Positions 26,642 through 34,989 of a stretch of 64,000 nucleotides of DNA are shown here, one piece after another. The stretch comes from Paractinoplanes ferrugineus (GTDB taxonomy: Bacteria > Actinomycetota > Actinomycetes > Mycobacteriales > Micromonosporaceae), in NCBI RefSeq assembly GCF_016862195.1, contig NZ_BOMM01000001.1, positions 310,001 to 374,000 on the forward strand, written 5' to 3'. The notes beneath the pieces were generated by a model. That model was not told where the DNA came from, ran no database searches, and saw nothing but the letters and a program-made list of their open reading frames with translations. Both the position numbers and the translations under genes were made by a program. Numbering within the stretch: the stretch's first letter is position 1; the number at the start of each line of letters is the position of its first letter.

Positions 26642-27808
26642 CTAGTCGCCGAAGATGTCGCCGAGCAGCCCACCGACCGGGCCGCCGTCTTCGCTGCCCT
26701 CATCGACCGGTGTTTCCGACGGAGTCAGCATCGGTGTTCCGCCCACCGGTCCCAGGCCGGGAGCCGGCGATTGGGAGGGCGAGCCGCCCTTGTCGGAGTG
26801 TCCGATGCTCGGCTTCGCGGTCGGGCTGGTCCGCTGCGGCCTTGCCTTCGGCTCCTTCTGCTCGGCCTTGGTGGTCGACTTGCCGCTGTGCCCGTTGGGC
26901 CGGGTCGTCGCGGCGCCGTCCGCCGTGCTGGTGCAGTCCTTCAGCTTGGGCCCGAGTTCGTCCGAGCCGGCCGAGAGAACCTGGGCGCAGTTCAGGCCGG
27001 TGCGCAGTTCGTCGCCGCGCTTGCCGATCTCGTCGAGCAGCGACAGCGAATCCAAGGCCCGCTGCTGGTTGGCCATGTTCAGCGGGTCCAGCGCCGGGAG
27101 CAGGGTCTGCCTCTGCTGCTGGACGAACGCCTCGACGGTGGCCAGCGGCTTGAGGTCGCGGTGGGCGACCGACGAGGTGTAGAGCAGCCGGACGCCCTTG
27201 CGGGTGCTGGCGTCCATGTCCGTCAGCACACCGGGGAAGCCGGCCGCGTCGCCCGGCATCGAGACCGCCTCGGCCAGCCGGGTGCGGGCGAAGTCGAGCG
27301 ACAGCTGACCCCGGGTCACGTCGGAACCGGCCATGGCCAGTTGGGCGCGCTCGGTCGAACGCTTCACCCCGTACAGCGCATCGCCGGGCGACGCGTTCTC
27401 GCTCGCCGCGGAGATTCCGGAGACCGCCAGGGCGCCGGCCGCGACGCCGATCACTATCGCGCCGCGGGCCCGGATCCGCCGGCCCGCCCGGCCGAGAATC
27501 CTGGCCTTCAGACCGCCACCGGCCGGTGCCGCCGCGGCGGCACCGATCCCGGACTGGGCGTCGGCGGCGGTACGGCCGATGCCGTCCCGTTCGGCGGTGG
27601 CGACCAGCATGGCGCGCAAGCCGACGCGGAACTCCGGGTCGACCTGGGCCCCGGGCCTGGCCGTACTGAGGCTGGAACCGATGGCGACCAGTTCGGCGAG
27701 TCGCTCGTCGGCCGGGCCGTGGCTGTGATGCCGCCGGCCGCCGGTGCTCTCGTCGAGAAGCTCCGCGAAGCGCTCGGCGCTCCGCCGGTCGAGGAAATCG
27801 AAGCTCAT
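26642..27808 (-). CDS. DUF5667 membrane protein, candidate anti-sigma partner of the BldN-like sigma factor
   Basis: The 388-residue protein has a cytoplasmic N-terminus ('FDFLDRRSAERFAELLDES'), one TM helix near residue 130 ('AIVIGVAAGALAVSGISAAS') and an extracytoplasmic DUF5667 domain ('PGDALYGVKRSTERAQLAMA', 'ARTRLAEAV'). The C-terminus is a roughly 100-residue Pro/Ser/Lys-rich tail. The ATG at 27808 follows AGGGGAGG. It is downstream of a BldN-type sigma factor gene, the position rsbN (anti-sigma) has in Streptomyces. The topology fits a transmembrane anti-sigma factor; this role is inferred. Confidence 0.78.
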   Translation of the reverse strand: MSFDFLDRRSAERFAELLDESTGGRRHHSHGPADERLAELVAIGSSLSTARPGAQVDPEFRVGLRAMLVATAERDGIGRTAADAQSGIGAAAAAPAGGGLKARILGRAGRRIRARGAIVIGVAAGALAVSGISAASENASPGDALYGVKRSTERAQLAMAGSDVTRGQLSLDFARTRLAEAVSMPGDAAGFPGVLTDMDASTRKGVRLLYTSSVAHRDLKPLATVEAFVQQQRQTLLPALDPLNMANQQRALDSLSLLDEIGKRGDELRTGLNCAQVLSAGSDELGPKLKDCTSTADGAATTRPNGHSGKSTTKAEQKEPKARPQRTSPTAKPSIGHSDKGGSPSQSPAPGLGPVGGTPMLTPSETPVDEGSEDGGPVGGLLGDIFGD

Positions 27809-27989
27809 AGCGGGCACCTCCCCTCGCTAGTGACTGTCTCGTCGGCAGAGTCGCCGACGGTAGCGACGAAACCGGTGGTCCTGGAAGCCCTCCGGGGTCG
27901 CACCCGGACAAACGCGTGACACTCGTCCCCGGTTACGGGGGCCAACTGCTGATATCGGGACCCGTAGATCGACATGTTCGCGGCCCCGG

Positions 27990-28943
27990 TCACCACTGAA
28001 ACCCTTCGGGCAACAACCGGGCGAGCGCCCGTACGGCCCGGTATTGGAGGGCCTTGATCGCGCCCTCGTTCTTGCCCATCGTCCGCGCCGTCTCGGCCAC
28101 CGAGAAGCCCTGCAGGAAGCGCAGCACAATGCACTCCTGCTGCTCCGGGTTGAGCTGCTTGACCGCGGTGAGCAGGGCGACGTTGGTGATGTGGTCGACG
28201 ACTGCCGACTCCGGGCTGCCTTCCGGCCCGCGGTCCTCGCGGTCGGCGTCGAGCACGTCGCCGGTGGTCACCTCGAGGCGGTAGCGACCGGACTTGAAGT
28301 GGTCGGCCACCAGGTTGCGGGCGATCGTGACCAGCCAGGCCCCGAGGTCGCGACCCTGCCAGGTGAAGCTGCCGATCCGCTTGAGGGCCCGCAGGAACGT
28401 GTCCGACGTGAGGTCCTCGGCGAGTTGGCGGTTGCCGACCCGGAAGTAGACGAACCGGAAAACCGTGTCCACGTACCTGTCGTAGATGAGGCCGAACGCC
28501 TCCGCCTCGCCGGCCTGGGCGCGCTCGACCAGAGCCCACACCTCGGCGGCAGCGTCGCCCGGGTCGGGGCGGGCCGGATATTTCGGCGGCTCGCTCTCGC
28601 TGGGCGGCCCGGTGGTGCTCTGCGCCGGTACGACCACTGTCTGGTCGCCGACCACCGGGTTTTCCGGCAGTTGGCTGCGCTGGCCGGCGGTCGGCTGGGC
28701 GGGCATGGACGGGCGTCCGGGCACCGCGACCCGGCCACCACCCGGCAGCGGCTTGGCATTGCCGGTGGGTGGCATCCGGACCCCGGGTGACTCGTTGACA
28801 TGTCGGCGGTTGCTCGTCCGCTTCCCGCCGTCGCCGCGGATGGTGTTGGCGATCAGGTCGTCGACCGAGCGCCGGAGGGAGCTCAACCCTTCGGAGACAG
28901 CGAGGCGCGGGTGGTACGGATCCCCGGCGTACACATGACTCAC
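27990..28943 (-). CDS. bldN: ECF sigma factor, BldN family, with N-terminal extension
   Basis: This is an RNA polymerase sigma factor expected to act in development. Sigma-2 includes 'EAFGLIYDRYVDTVFRFVYF' and 'SDTFLRALKRIGSF', and sigma-4 ends 'GKNEGAIKALQYRAVRALAR'. The core sits behind a roughly 130-residue N-terminus. I chose GTG 28943 (GGAGG five bases upstream) because the first residues, 'HPRLAVSEGLSSLRRSVDDL', resemble the start of Streptomyces proBldN, whose extension is removed by proteolysis. An internal start would lose this region. The 317-residue length is longer than typical ECF sigmas. The gene name is by family and position. Confidence 0.85.
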   Translation of the reverse strand: MSHVYAGDPYHPRLAVSEGLSSLRRSVDDLIANTIRGDGGKRTSNRRHVNESPGVRMPPTGNAKPLPGGGRVAVPGRPSMPAQPTAGQRSQLPENPVVGDQTVVVPAQSTTGPPSESEPPKYPARPDPGDAAAEVWALVERAQAGEAEAFGLIYDRYVDTVFRFVYFRVGNRQLAEDLTSDTFLRALKRIGSFTWQGRDLGAWLVTIARNLVADHFKSGRYRLEVTTGDVLDADREDRGPEGSPESAVVDHITNVALLTAVKQLNPEQQECIVLRFLQGFSVAETARTMGKNEGAIKALQYRAVRALARLLPEGFQW

Positions 28944-29303
28944 TGCGCCTCCTCGACCCGGCGGGCCTGGTCCAACCGCGAATCCGTCCCGCCAGACATG
29001 GATTGGCAGTAATTCCGTGCTTTTTGTGGCACAGCGGCCTCCTCGGGATGAGGGGTGATCACTCATAGCAAAACGGGTGAAGGCAGCCGCCAAATCGTCG
29101 GCCGACCTCACCCAGGGCTTTGGAGTCCGTTACTCAGGCACGAAGTATCACGGGCTCCGAATACACGGAGTCGCACACCATGTGCGCTGCGCGAAAAGCA
29201 TACGAAGTGGCGCAGACAAGACACAAGGAACGCATGCCACGATGGTGGACACTCTCGCGACCGCGACGGACTGTCTGTCCGCCGTCGGAATCTCGGCCCT
29301 TCT
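28944..29303. other. 360-bp divergent intergenic region
   Basis: This separates the bldN-like gene from the AMP-ligase gene and must hold both promoters. GTGATCAC at 29055-29062 is an 8-bp palindrome upstream of the sigma gene. A/T content is higher than in neighbours (about 29100-29230). A frame from ATG 29180 has poor codon bias and I do not call it. Confidence 0.5.
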
Positions 29304-30812
29304 GTGCGAGACTCGTCCCTCGTGGAGGACGTAGTCGCCGCCGCTGCCGCACGCCGGCCCGGTCATCCCGCTCTGATCACCCCGGAAAGCGCGCTGACCT
29401 GGGCCGACCTGGACGCCAAGGTGGACGCCGCGGCCCGTCGGATCGTCATGCTGGCCCGGCCCGGCGAACGGGTGGCCATCGTGCTCGGTAACTCCGTCGA
29501 TTTCGCGGTGACCTACTTCGGCACCCTCCGGGCGGGCCGGGTGGCGGTCCCGCTCAACCCCGGATACACCGCCGACGAGCTAGAACATGTGGTCACCGAC
29601 TGCCGGGCCGCGGTGGTGGTCGCCGAGCCGGCGGTGCGGGCCCGATTGCAGTCGTCGACGCCCCCGTGCGTACCCCCGGATCTCGGAACCGCGACCGGTG
29701 ACCTGCCGGAAGTCGCCGCCGATGAGGTCGCCGTGCTGCTCTACACCTCGGGGACCAGCGGCCGTCCGAAGGGCGCGATGCTCACGCACGCCGCGCTCGC
29801 CGCCAACCATGAGCAGCTCGACGCGATCGAGCCGCCGGTCGTCGGGCCGGACGACGTCGTGTTGCTCGCCATGCCGCTGTTTCACGCCTACGGGTTGAAC
29901 ACCGGGCTCGGCACCGTCGCCCACCATGCGGCCACCGGGGTGCTGATCGACCGCTTCGATGCCGCTGCCTCACTGTCCGTGATTGCTGAGCGTGCGGTAA
30001 CTGTGACGATCGGCGTCCCGGGCATGTACTCGGCGTGGTCCCGCCAACCTGACGTCGGCAAGGCGTTCAGCAGTCTGCGCACCGCGGTGTGCGGCGCGGC
30101 ACCGCTCGACCGGGCCGAGTCGGCCCGCTTCGGCGCGGCCACCGGAAAGACCATCCTGATCGGGTACGGGCTGACCGAGACCGCCCCGGTGCTCACCACG
30201 ACGGCGGTCAGCGACCGGTCCAAGGCCGGCTCGATCGGCCGGCCGCTGCCGGGCGTCTCGTTGCGACTGCGCTCGGCCGGCGGCGACGTGCTGTGGGAGG
30301 ACGGCACCGCCTCGGCCGACGAGGACCTGGCCGAGCTGGACCTGTCGATCGAGGACACGGCCGGCACCGACCCGGGGGAGATCGTGGTGCGCGGAGCCAA
30401 TCTGTTCGCCGGTTACTGGCCCGACGGTGCGGGCGGCCCCGACGCCGACGGCTGGTGGCCGACCGGGGACATCGCCTACGCCGACGCCGACGGCGATCTG
30501 CACCTGGTCGACCGGATCGGCGAGCTGATCCTGGTGAACGGCTTCAACGTCTACCCGGCGGAGATCGAGCGGGTGCTCACCGCGCATCCGGGGGTGGCCG
30601 AGGCGGCCGTGGTCGGGGTGCCCGACCAGGCGAGCGGTCAGCGCCCGCACGCGTACGTCGTCTCCGCCCTCGATCCCGCCCCGACTCCCGCCGAGCTGCA
30701 GGTCTTCTGCGCGGCCCGGCTGGCCCGGTTCAAGCTGCCGAGCGTCGAGCTGGTGCGTGAACTTCCGCACTCGGCCATCGGCAAGGTGCGCAAGGGGGAT
30801 CTGTCGTCATGA
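29304..30812 (+). CDS. AMP-dependent acyl-CoA synthetase/ligase
   Basis: This ANL-superfamily enzyme activates a carboxylic acid to the acyl-adenylate and then the CoA thioester. The 502 residues show P-loop 'VLLYTSGTSGRPKGAMLTH', A5 motif 'ILIGYGLTETAPVL', A7/A8 'GDLHLVDRIGELILVNGFNV' and the C-terminal catalytic Lys in 'HSAIGKVRKGDL'. GTG 29304 starts the protein near the first conserved helix; GTG 29322 is an alternative. It overlaps the next gene by four bases. Substrate chain length is not evident. Confidence 0.9.
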   Translation: MRDSSLVEDVVAAAAARRPGHPALITPESALTWADLDAKVDAAARRIVMLARPGERVAIVLGNSVDFAVTYFGTLRAGRVAVPLNPGYTADELEHVVTDCRAAVVVAEPAVRARLQSSTPPCVPPDLGTATGDLPEVAADEVAVLLYTSGTSGRPKGAMLTHAALAANHEQLDAIEPPVVGPDDVVLLAMPLFHAYGLNTGLGTVAHHAATGVLIDRFDAAASLSVIAERAVTVTIGVPGMYSAWSRQPDVGKAFSSLRTAVCGAAPLDRAESARFGAATGKTILIGYGLTETAPVLTTTAVSDRSKAGSIGRPLPGVSLRLRSAGGDVLWEDGTASADEDLAELDLSIEDTAGTDPGEIVVRGANLFAGYWPDGAGGPDADGWWPTGDIAYADADGDLHLVDRIGELILVNGFNVYPAEIERVLTAHPGVAEAAVVGVPDQASGQRPHAYVVSALDPAPTPAELQVFCAARLARFKLPSVELVRELPHSAIGKVRKGDLSS

Positions 30813-31057
30813 ATCGGGTTGTTCTGATCAGCCGGGACGGCTGCCATCTCTGTGCCGAGGCCGAGGGTGTGCTCGATCGCATAGTTCCTGGCCGGTGGGA
30901 TCGGGTGGACGTCGACTCGGACGTCGAACTGCAGCGTGACTACGGCGATCGGGTGCCGGTGGTGCTGCTCGACGGCACCGAGCACGGCTACTGGCGGGTC
31001 GAGGAAACGCGGCTGTTACGGGATTTGGCTCGACCGCCGGGGGAGCCCCGCATATAG
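30809..31057 (+). CDS. Glutaredoxin-family thioredoxin-fold protein
   Basis: This 82-residue protein has the redox-active 'DGCHLCAEAEGVL' (CxxC) and a cis-Pro in 'DRVPVVLLDG', the hallmarks of the glutaredoxin-like DUF836 group. It overlaps the AMP-ligase stop (ATGA). The equivalent gene lies upstream of hemA in mycobacteria (Rv0508, from memory). It may accept electrons from mycothiol or thioredoxin; this is inferred. Confidence 0.88.
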   Translation: MNRVVLISRDGCHLCAEAEGVLDRIVPGRWDRVDVDSDVELQRDYGDRVPVVLLDGTEHGYWRVEETRLLRDLARPPGEPRI

Positions 31058-31067
31058 GTTGTTGGCC

Positions 31068-31709
31068 GTGGCGCGCACTCATCTTGTCTGGGACTGGAAC
31101 GGCACTCTTCTCGACGACCTCAGTCTGGTGGTCTCCTCGACCAACACGGCGTTCGAGTCGATCGGCGGGCGCAACGTGGACGCCGACGAGCATCGGTCCC
31201 GCTTCCGGCGGCCGGTGGCCGACTTCTACGCGGAGATCCTGGGGCGGGCGATCGACGAGGCGGAGTTCGGCGAGCTCGACCGGATCTTCCACGACGCCTA
31301 CCGGCTGGGGCTGACCAGCATGACCCTGGCCGCCGACGCGATGACCGCGATCAAGGCCTGGCCGGGCTCCCAGTCGCTGCTGTCCATGTGGTTCCACAAC
31401 GAGCTGGTCCCGGCGGTCGAGACGTACGGGCTGGCGGGCGTCTTCACCCGGGTCGACGGCCTGCGGACCGAGGTCGGCGGCCACCTCAAGGCCGGTCACC
31501 TCGCCACCCATCTCGACGAGCTCGGGGTCGCCGGCGACGACGTCGTACTGATCGGCGACTCGCTCGACGACGCGGCCGCGGCCGACGCGGTCGGCGGCAA
31601 GGTCGTGCTCTACACCGGAGGCTTCACCCACCCCGACCGGCTCCGCGCGTCGGGCTATCCGGTTGCGGACACGCTGCTCGAGGCCGTGGAGATGGCCCGG
31701 ATGCTGTAG
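31068..31709 (+). CDS. HAD-superfamily hydrolase
   Basis: This is a probable phosphatase of 213 residues. The nucleophile motif is 'LVWDWNGTLLDDLS', where the first Asp is the nucleophile although Trp replaces the usual Phe. Motif III Lys lies around 'GGHLKAGHL', and motif IV is 'VVLIGDSLDDAAAAD'. A cap domain of the C1 type (about 15-80) is present. The GTG at 31068 is 10 bp after the glutaredoxin stop. It is the last gene of the AMP ligase-glutaredoxin-HAD group, before the rex promoter. Confidence 0.87.
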   Translation: MARTHLVWDWNGTLLDDLSLVVSSTNTAFESIGGRNVDADEHRSRFRRPVADFYAEILGRAIDEAEFGELDRIFHDAYRLGLTSMTLAADAMTAIKAWPGSQSLLSMWFHNELVPAVETYGLAGVFTRVDGLRTEVGGHLKAGHLATHLDELGVAGDDVVLIGDSLDDAAAADAVGGKVVLYTGGFTHPDRLRASGYPVADTLLEAVEMARML

Positions 31710-31772
31710 CGAAGTGGCCGAGCGGACCGATCAGCGGGCATACTTTCAGCGGCGGGGCTCACTAGCACGTTT

Positions 31773-31790
31773 AGTGGATCTTTGTCCACT
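31773..31790 (+). terminator. Weak hairpin upstream of the rex promoter
   Basis: AGTGGA (31773-31778) pairs with TCCACT (31785-31790), loop 6 nt. It may end the HAD transcript, but the stem is short. Confidence 0.3.
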
Positions 31791-31810
31791 CGTGGGGCCA
31801 AGATCGCGAT

Positions 31811-31839
31811 TTGTGCACGCCTTCACAAGCGCCTACTCT
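31811..31839 (+). promoter_or_regulatory. Rex operator overlapping the rex promoter
   Basis: TTGTGCACGCCTTCACAA (31811-31828) fits the Rex operator consensus TTGTGAA-N4-TTCACAA at 12 of 14 fixed positions. It overlaps a candidate -35 (TTGTGC, 31811-31816) that lies 17 bp from a TACTCT -10 (31834-31839). Binding by Rex would block transcription of rex and the hem genes, an NAD(H)-responsive autoregulation as in Streptomyces. Confidence 0.8.
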
Positions 31840-31932
31840 GTGACTGCGACGAGCTCCGGTACCACAGGCTGATAAGCCAGGCGTCCAGGGGGCTCGCATT
31901 CAGGGTTCGACACCTCGTCGGCACGGAGTCAG

Positions 31933-32685
31933 ATGAGTCAGCAGCGGCACGGAAGCACGTCCGGTAACGGCGATCGGGCCGGCGCCGTCCCCGCCTTCCC
32001 GGATCTTCCGGAGGCGACGATCGCCCGGCTACCGGAATACCTACGCGCACTGCACAACCTCGGCGAGGGTGGTGCGGACACGATCTCGAGCGAAGGTCTC
32101 GCGGCCGCCGCCGGGGTCAACTCGGCCAAGCTTCGCAAGGATCTCTCCCACCTCGGGTCGTACGGCACCCGCGGCGTCGGCTACGACGTCGCCCTGCTGA
32201 TCGAGCAGATCGAGTACGTCCTCGGTCTCGACCAGCGCCGGGCCGTCGGCCTGGTCGGAGTCGGTAACCTCGGGCACGCCCTCGCGGGCTACGACGGCTT
32301 CGCCAGCCGCGGTTTCAAAATAGTGGCCCTGTTCGACGCCGACCCGGCCAAGGTCGGCGAGCGCATACACGGTCTGGTCGTGCGGCACATCGACGAGCTG
32401 CCCGCGGTCGCCGCCGAGGAGACCCTCGCGATCGGCGTCATCGCCACCCCGGCCGGCGCCGCCCAGGCGGTCGCCGACGAACTGGTCGCGGCGGGCGTCA
32501 CCAGCATTCTCAACTTCGCGCCGTGTGTCCTCTCGGTGCCGGCAAACGTCGACGTACGCAAAGTCGACCTCGCCATCGAGCTGCAGATCCTCTCATTCCA
32601 TGAGCACCGCAAGGCTTCGCTCACGGCGCTGCCGGGCGGCCGTTCCGCCACGGGGGCGGGAAACCAGGAGGCGGTCGGGTCGTGA
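31933..32685 (+). CDS. rex: Redox-sensing transcriptional repressor Rex
   Basis: Rex is a dimeric repressor that leaves DNA when it binds NADH. The 250-residue protein has an N-terminal winged helix ('ISSEGLAAAAGVNSAKLRKD', 'LGSYGTRGVGYDVALL') and a Rossmann domain ('AVGLVGVGNLGHALAG', 'ALFDADPAKVGE'), then a domain-swapped C-terminal helix. The N-terminus (about 25 residues) and C-terminus are extended and disordered. It starts at ATG 31933 behind GGAG. It overlaps hemA by four bases, so redox status directly sets heme synthesis gene expression. Confidence 0.96.
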   Translation: MSQQRHGSTSGNGDRAGAVPAFPDLPEATIARLPEYLRALHNLGEGGADTISSEGLAAAAGVNSAKLRKDLSHLGSYGTRGVGYDVALLIEQIEYVLGLDQRRAVGLVGVGNLGHALAGYDGFASRGFKIVALFDADPAKVGERIHGLVVRHIDELPAVAAEETLAIGVIATPAGAAQAVADELVAAGVTSILNFAPCVLSVPANVDVRKVDLAIELQILSFHEHRKASLTALPGGRSATGAGNQEAVGS

Positions 32686-33974
32686 ACCTGCTCAGCGTCG
32701 GTGCGTCCTATCGCACCGCCGACGTCAGCACGCTGGAACGGCTCACCATCGCCGAGGCCGACGTCCCACGGGTCCTGCAGAAACTCGTCGGCCAGCCGTA
32801 CGTGGGCGAGGCCGTCCTCCTCTCCACCTGCAACCGGGTGGAGATCTACGCGGCGGTCAGCGGCTTCCACGGCGGTCTCGGCGACGTCTGCAACGTGCTC
32901 GCCGAGGCGTCCGGCATCCCGGCCACCGAGCTGGCCGGTCATCTCTACGTGCACTACGACGAGGCGGCGGTGCTGCACTCGTTCCGGGTGTCGGCCGGCC
33001 TCGACTCGATGGTCGTGGGCGAGGCGCAGATCCTCGGCCAGTTGCGGGACGCCTATCACTCGGCGACCGAGTCGGACACCGCCGGCCGGTTGCTGCACGA
33101 GCTGATGCAGCAGGCGCTGCGGGTCGGCAAGCGGGCGCACGCCGAGACCGGCATCGACAAAGCCGGGCAGAGCGTGGTCACGGCCGCGCTCGAGGTGGCC
33201 TCCTCCTACCTGGGCGATCTCGACGGCAAGTCGGCCCTCGTGATCGGCGCCGGGGCCATGGGTGCGCTGACGGTGGCCACGCTGACCCGGGCCGGTATCG
33301 GGCCGGTGCGGATCACCAACCGCAGCGGCGCGCGCGCCGACCGACTCGCCGAGGCGTACGGCGCGGTGGCCGTACCCTTCGCGGACCTCGACCTCGCCCT
33401 TCGCGAGGCCGACCTGGTCATCTCCGCCACGGCGTCGACCGAGCCGGTGCTGACCCGCGACCGTCTCGCCTCGGCCGGGCCGCTCGTGGTGCTCGACCTC
33501 GCGGTGCCGCGCGACGTGGCGCCCGACGTGACCGGCCTCGACGGCATCACCATCATCGACATCGACAGCCTGGCCACGTCCCGGCGGGCCCTGCCGGCGG
33601 CCGCCGATACCGCCGCCGTCGAGCAGATCGTCACCGCCGAGGTGGACCATTTCCTCGGCTGGCTGCGCGGCACCGAGATCGCGCCGACGGTGGCCGCGCT
33701 GCGGACCCGGGCCGAGGACATCGTGTCGGCCGAGCTGCGCAAGTTGTGGTCGCGCAAGCCGGAATTCACCGAGGAGCAACGGGGCGAGGTTTCCCGTACG
33801 CTGCATCGGGTCGTCCAGCAGCTGCTGCATTCGCCGACCGTGCGGGTGCGCCGGCTCGCCGCCGAACCGGGTGGCGACCAGTACGCCGCCATGTTACGTG
33901 AGTTGTTCGACTTGGACGTGCCGCAGTACGCCACCCAGGCCGACGCCGTACCCGAGATCGGAGGCAAATCGTGA
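32682..33974 (+). CDS. hemA: Glutamyl-tRNA reductase
   Basis: This NADPH-dependent enzyme makes glutamate-1-semialdehyde from glutamyl-tRNA, the first step of C5-pathway tetrapyrrole synthesis. The 430 residues include the catalytic Cys50 in 'LLSTCNRVEIY', 'GLDSMVVGEAQILGQL', a Rossmann motif 'LVIGAGAMGALTVATL' and a C-terminal dimerisation helix region. GTG 32682 overlaps the rex stop and the end overlaps hemC by four bases. No hemL is present in the window. Confidence 0.97.
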   Translation: MNLLSVGASYRTADVSTLERLTIAEADVPRVLQKLVGQPYVGEAVLLSTCNRVEIYAAVSGFHGGLGDVCNVLAEASGIPATELAGHLYVHYDEAAVLHSFRVSAGLDSMVVGEAQILGQLRDAYHSATESDTAGRLLHELMQQALRVGKRAHAETGIDKAGQSVVTAALEVASSYLGDLDGKSALVIGAGAMGALTVATLTRAGIGPVRITNRSGARADRLAEAYGAVAVPFADLDLALREADLVISATASTEPVLTRDRLASAGPLVVLDLAVPRDVAPDVTGLDGITIIDIDSLATSRRALPAAADTAAVEQIVTAEVDHFLGWLRGTEIAPTVAALRTRAEDIVSAELRKLWSRKPEFTEEQRGEVSRTLHRVVQQLLHSPTVRVRRLAAEPGGDQYAAMLRELFDLDVPQYATQADAVPEIGGKS

Positions 33975-34900
33975 GTTCACCGCTTCGTCTCGGCACTCGT
34001 GGCAGCGCGCTGGCGCTGGCGCAGTCGCAGCAGACCGCCGACGCGTTCACCGCCGCCACCGGCCGGCCCGTCGAGCTGGTGCGCATCGTCACCTCCGGCG
34101 ACCGGTCCAACGCGCCCGTCGCCACCCTGGGTGTGGGCGTCTTCGTGTCGGCATTGCGGGACGCACTGCTGGCCGGCGAGATCGATTTCGCCGTCCACTC
34201 GTACAAGGATCTGCCCACCGCTCTGCCCGCCAGCCTGCACATCGCGGCCGTCCCGCCGCGCCAGGATCCGCGTGACGTGTTGATCTCGCGCGGTGACCGG
34301 ACGCTGGCCGAGCTGCCGCCGGGGTCGACCATCGGAACCGGAGCGGTGCGCCGAATCGCGCAACTGCATGCTTTGGGCCTAGAGTTGCAGGTCACGCCGA
34401 TCCGCGGGAATATCGACAGCCGGATCGCCCGGGTCCTCGGACCCGAGGCCGATCTGGATGCCGTCGTGATCGCCCGAGCCGGTGTGGCGCGCCTCGGCCG
34501 CGCGAGCGAGATCGCCGAGACGTTGGATCCGATGCTCATGCTGCCCGCCCCCGCCCAGGGCGCACTGGCGGTGGAGTGCCGGTCCGACGACGCAGACCTG
34601 GTCGAGCTGTTGGCCGCACTCGATCATGCACCGTCCCGCGCCGCTGTCGTTGCGGAACGGGCGTTGCTGGCCACGCTCGAGGCCGGGTGCTCCGCCCCGG
34701 TCGCGGCACATGCCGAACTCGCTGAGGGCGAGGAAGGCGACGAGATCTACCTGCGCGGTGCGGTGATCAGCCCGGATGGGTCCCGAGCCATCCGCCTGTC
34801 GCGCACCGGAACGCCCGCCGACGCGGCGGAGATCGGCAAGGCACTCGCCGCCGATCTCCTCGAGAACGGCGCCGACACCCTATTGGGGAGCAATGCATGA
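33971..34900 (+). CDS. hemC: Hydroxymethylbilane synthase (porphobilinogen deaminase)
   Basis: This enzyme polymerises four porphobilinogens using a dipyrromethane cofactor. The 309 residues show 'LRLGTRGSALALAQSQ', the catalytic Asp in 'DFAVHSYKDLPT', 'GTGAVRRIAQL' and 'ITPIRGN'-like 'VTPIRGNIDSRIARV', and the cofactor-binding Cys240 in 'LEAGCSAPVAAHA'. The TGA overlaps the ATG of a 30-codon ORF, whose GGGGAG ribosome site lies within the hemC 3' end. Confidence 0.97.
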   Translation: MSSPLRLGTRGSALALAQSQQTADAFTAATGRPVELVRIVTSGDRSNAPVATLGVGVFVSALRDALLAGEIDFAVHSYKDLPTALPASLHIAAVPPRQDPRDVLISRGDRTLAELPPGSTIGTGAVRRIAQLHALGLELQVTPIRGNIDSRIARVLGPEADLDAVVIARAGVARLGRASEIAETLDPMLMLPAPAQGALAVECRSDDADLVELLAALDHAPSRAAVVAERALLATLEAGCSAPVAAHAELAEGEEGDEIYLRGAVISPDGSRAIRLSRTGTPADAAEIGKALAADLLENGADTLLGSNA

Positions 34901-34989
34901 GCGACTGCACCGAGCGGCACCAGGCCGCGCCTTACGACGGCCTCGTGGACGAGGGCCAGGAGCGCATGCGTAAGGAAGGCAAAGAATGA
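34897..34989 (+). CDS. Putative 30-residue microprotein coupled between hemC and hemD
   Basis: An ATG with GGGGAG six bases upstream overlaps the hemC stop by ATGA. The ORF runs 30 codons ('MSDCTERHQAAPYDGLVDEG' then 'QERMRKEGKE') and its TGA overlaps the hemD ATG by ATGA. 25 of 30 codons end in G or C; the A-rich last codons contain the hemD ribosome site AAGGAAGG. It is charged, soluble and has one Cys and one His. It could be a functional small protein or a translated spacer that couples hemC to hemD. I know no family for it. Confidence 0.6.
   Translation: MSDCTERHQAAPYDGLVDEGQERMRKEGKE

Noticed and set aside
29180..29491. A small frame beginning at ATG 29180 before the AMP-ligase gene
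   Set aside because: It has poor G/C at third positions, no ribosome site, and runs into the ligase gene in another frame. I treat the region as a promoter-bearing intergenic spacer.
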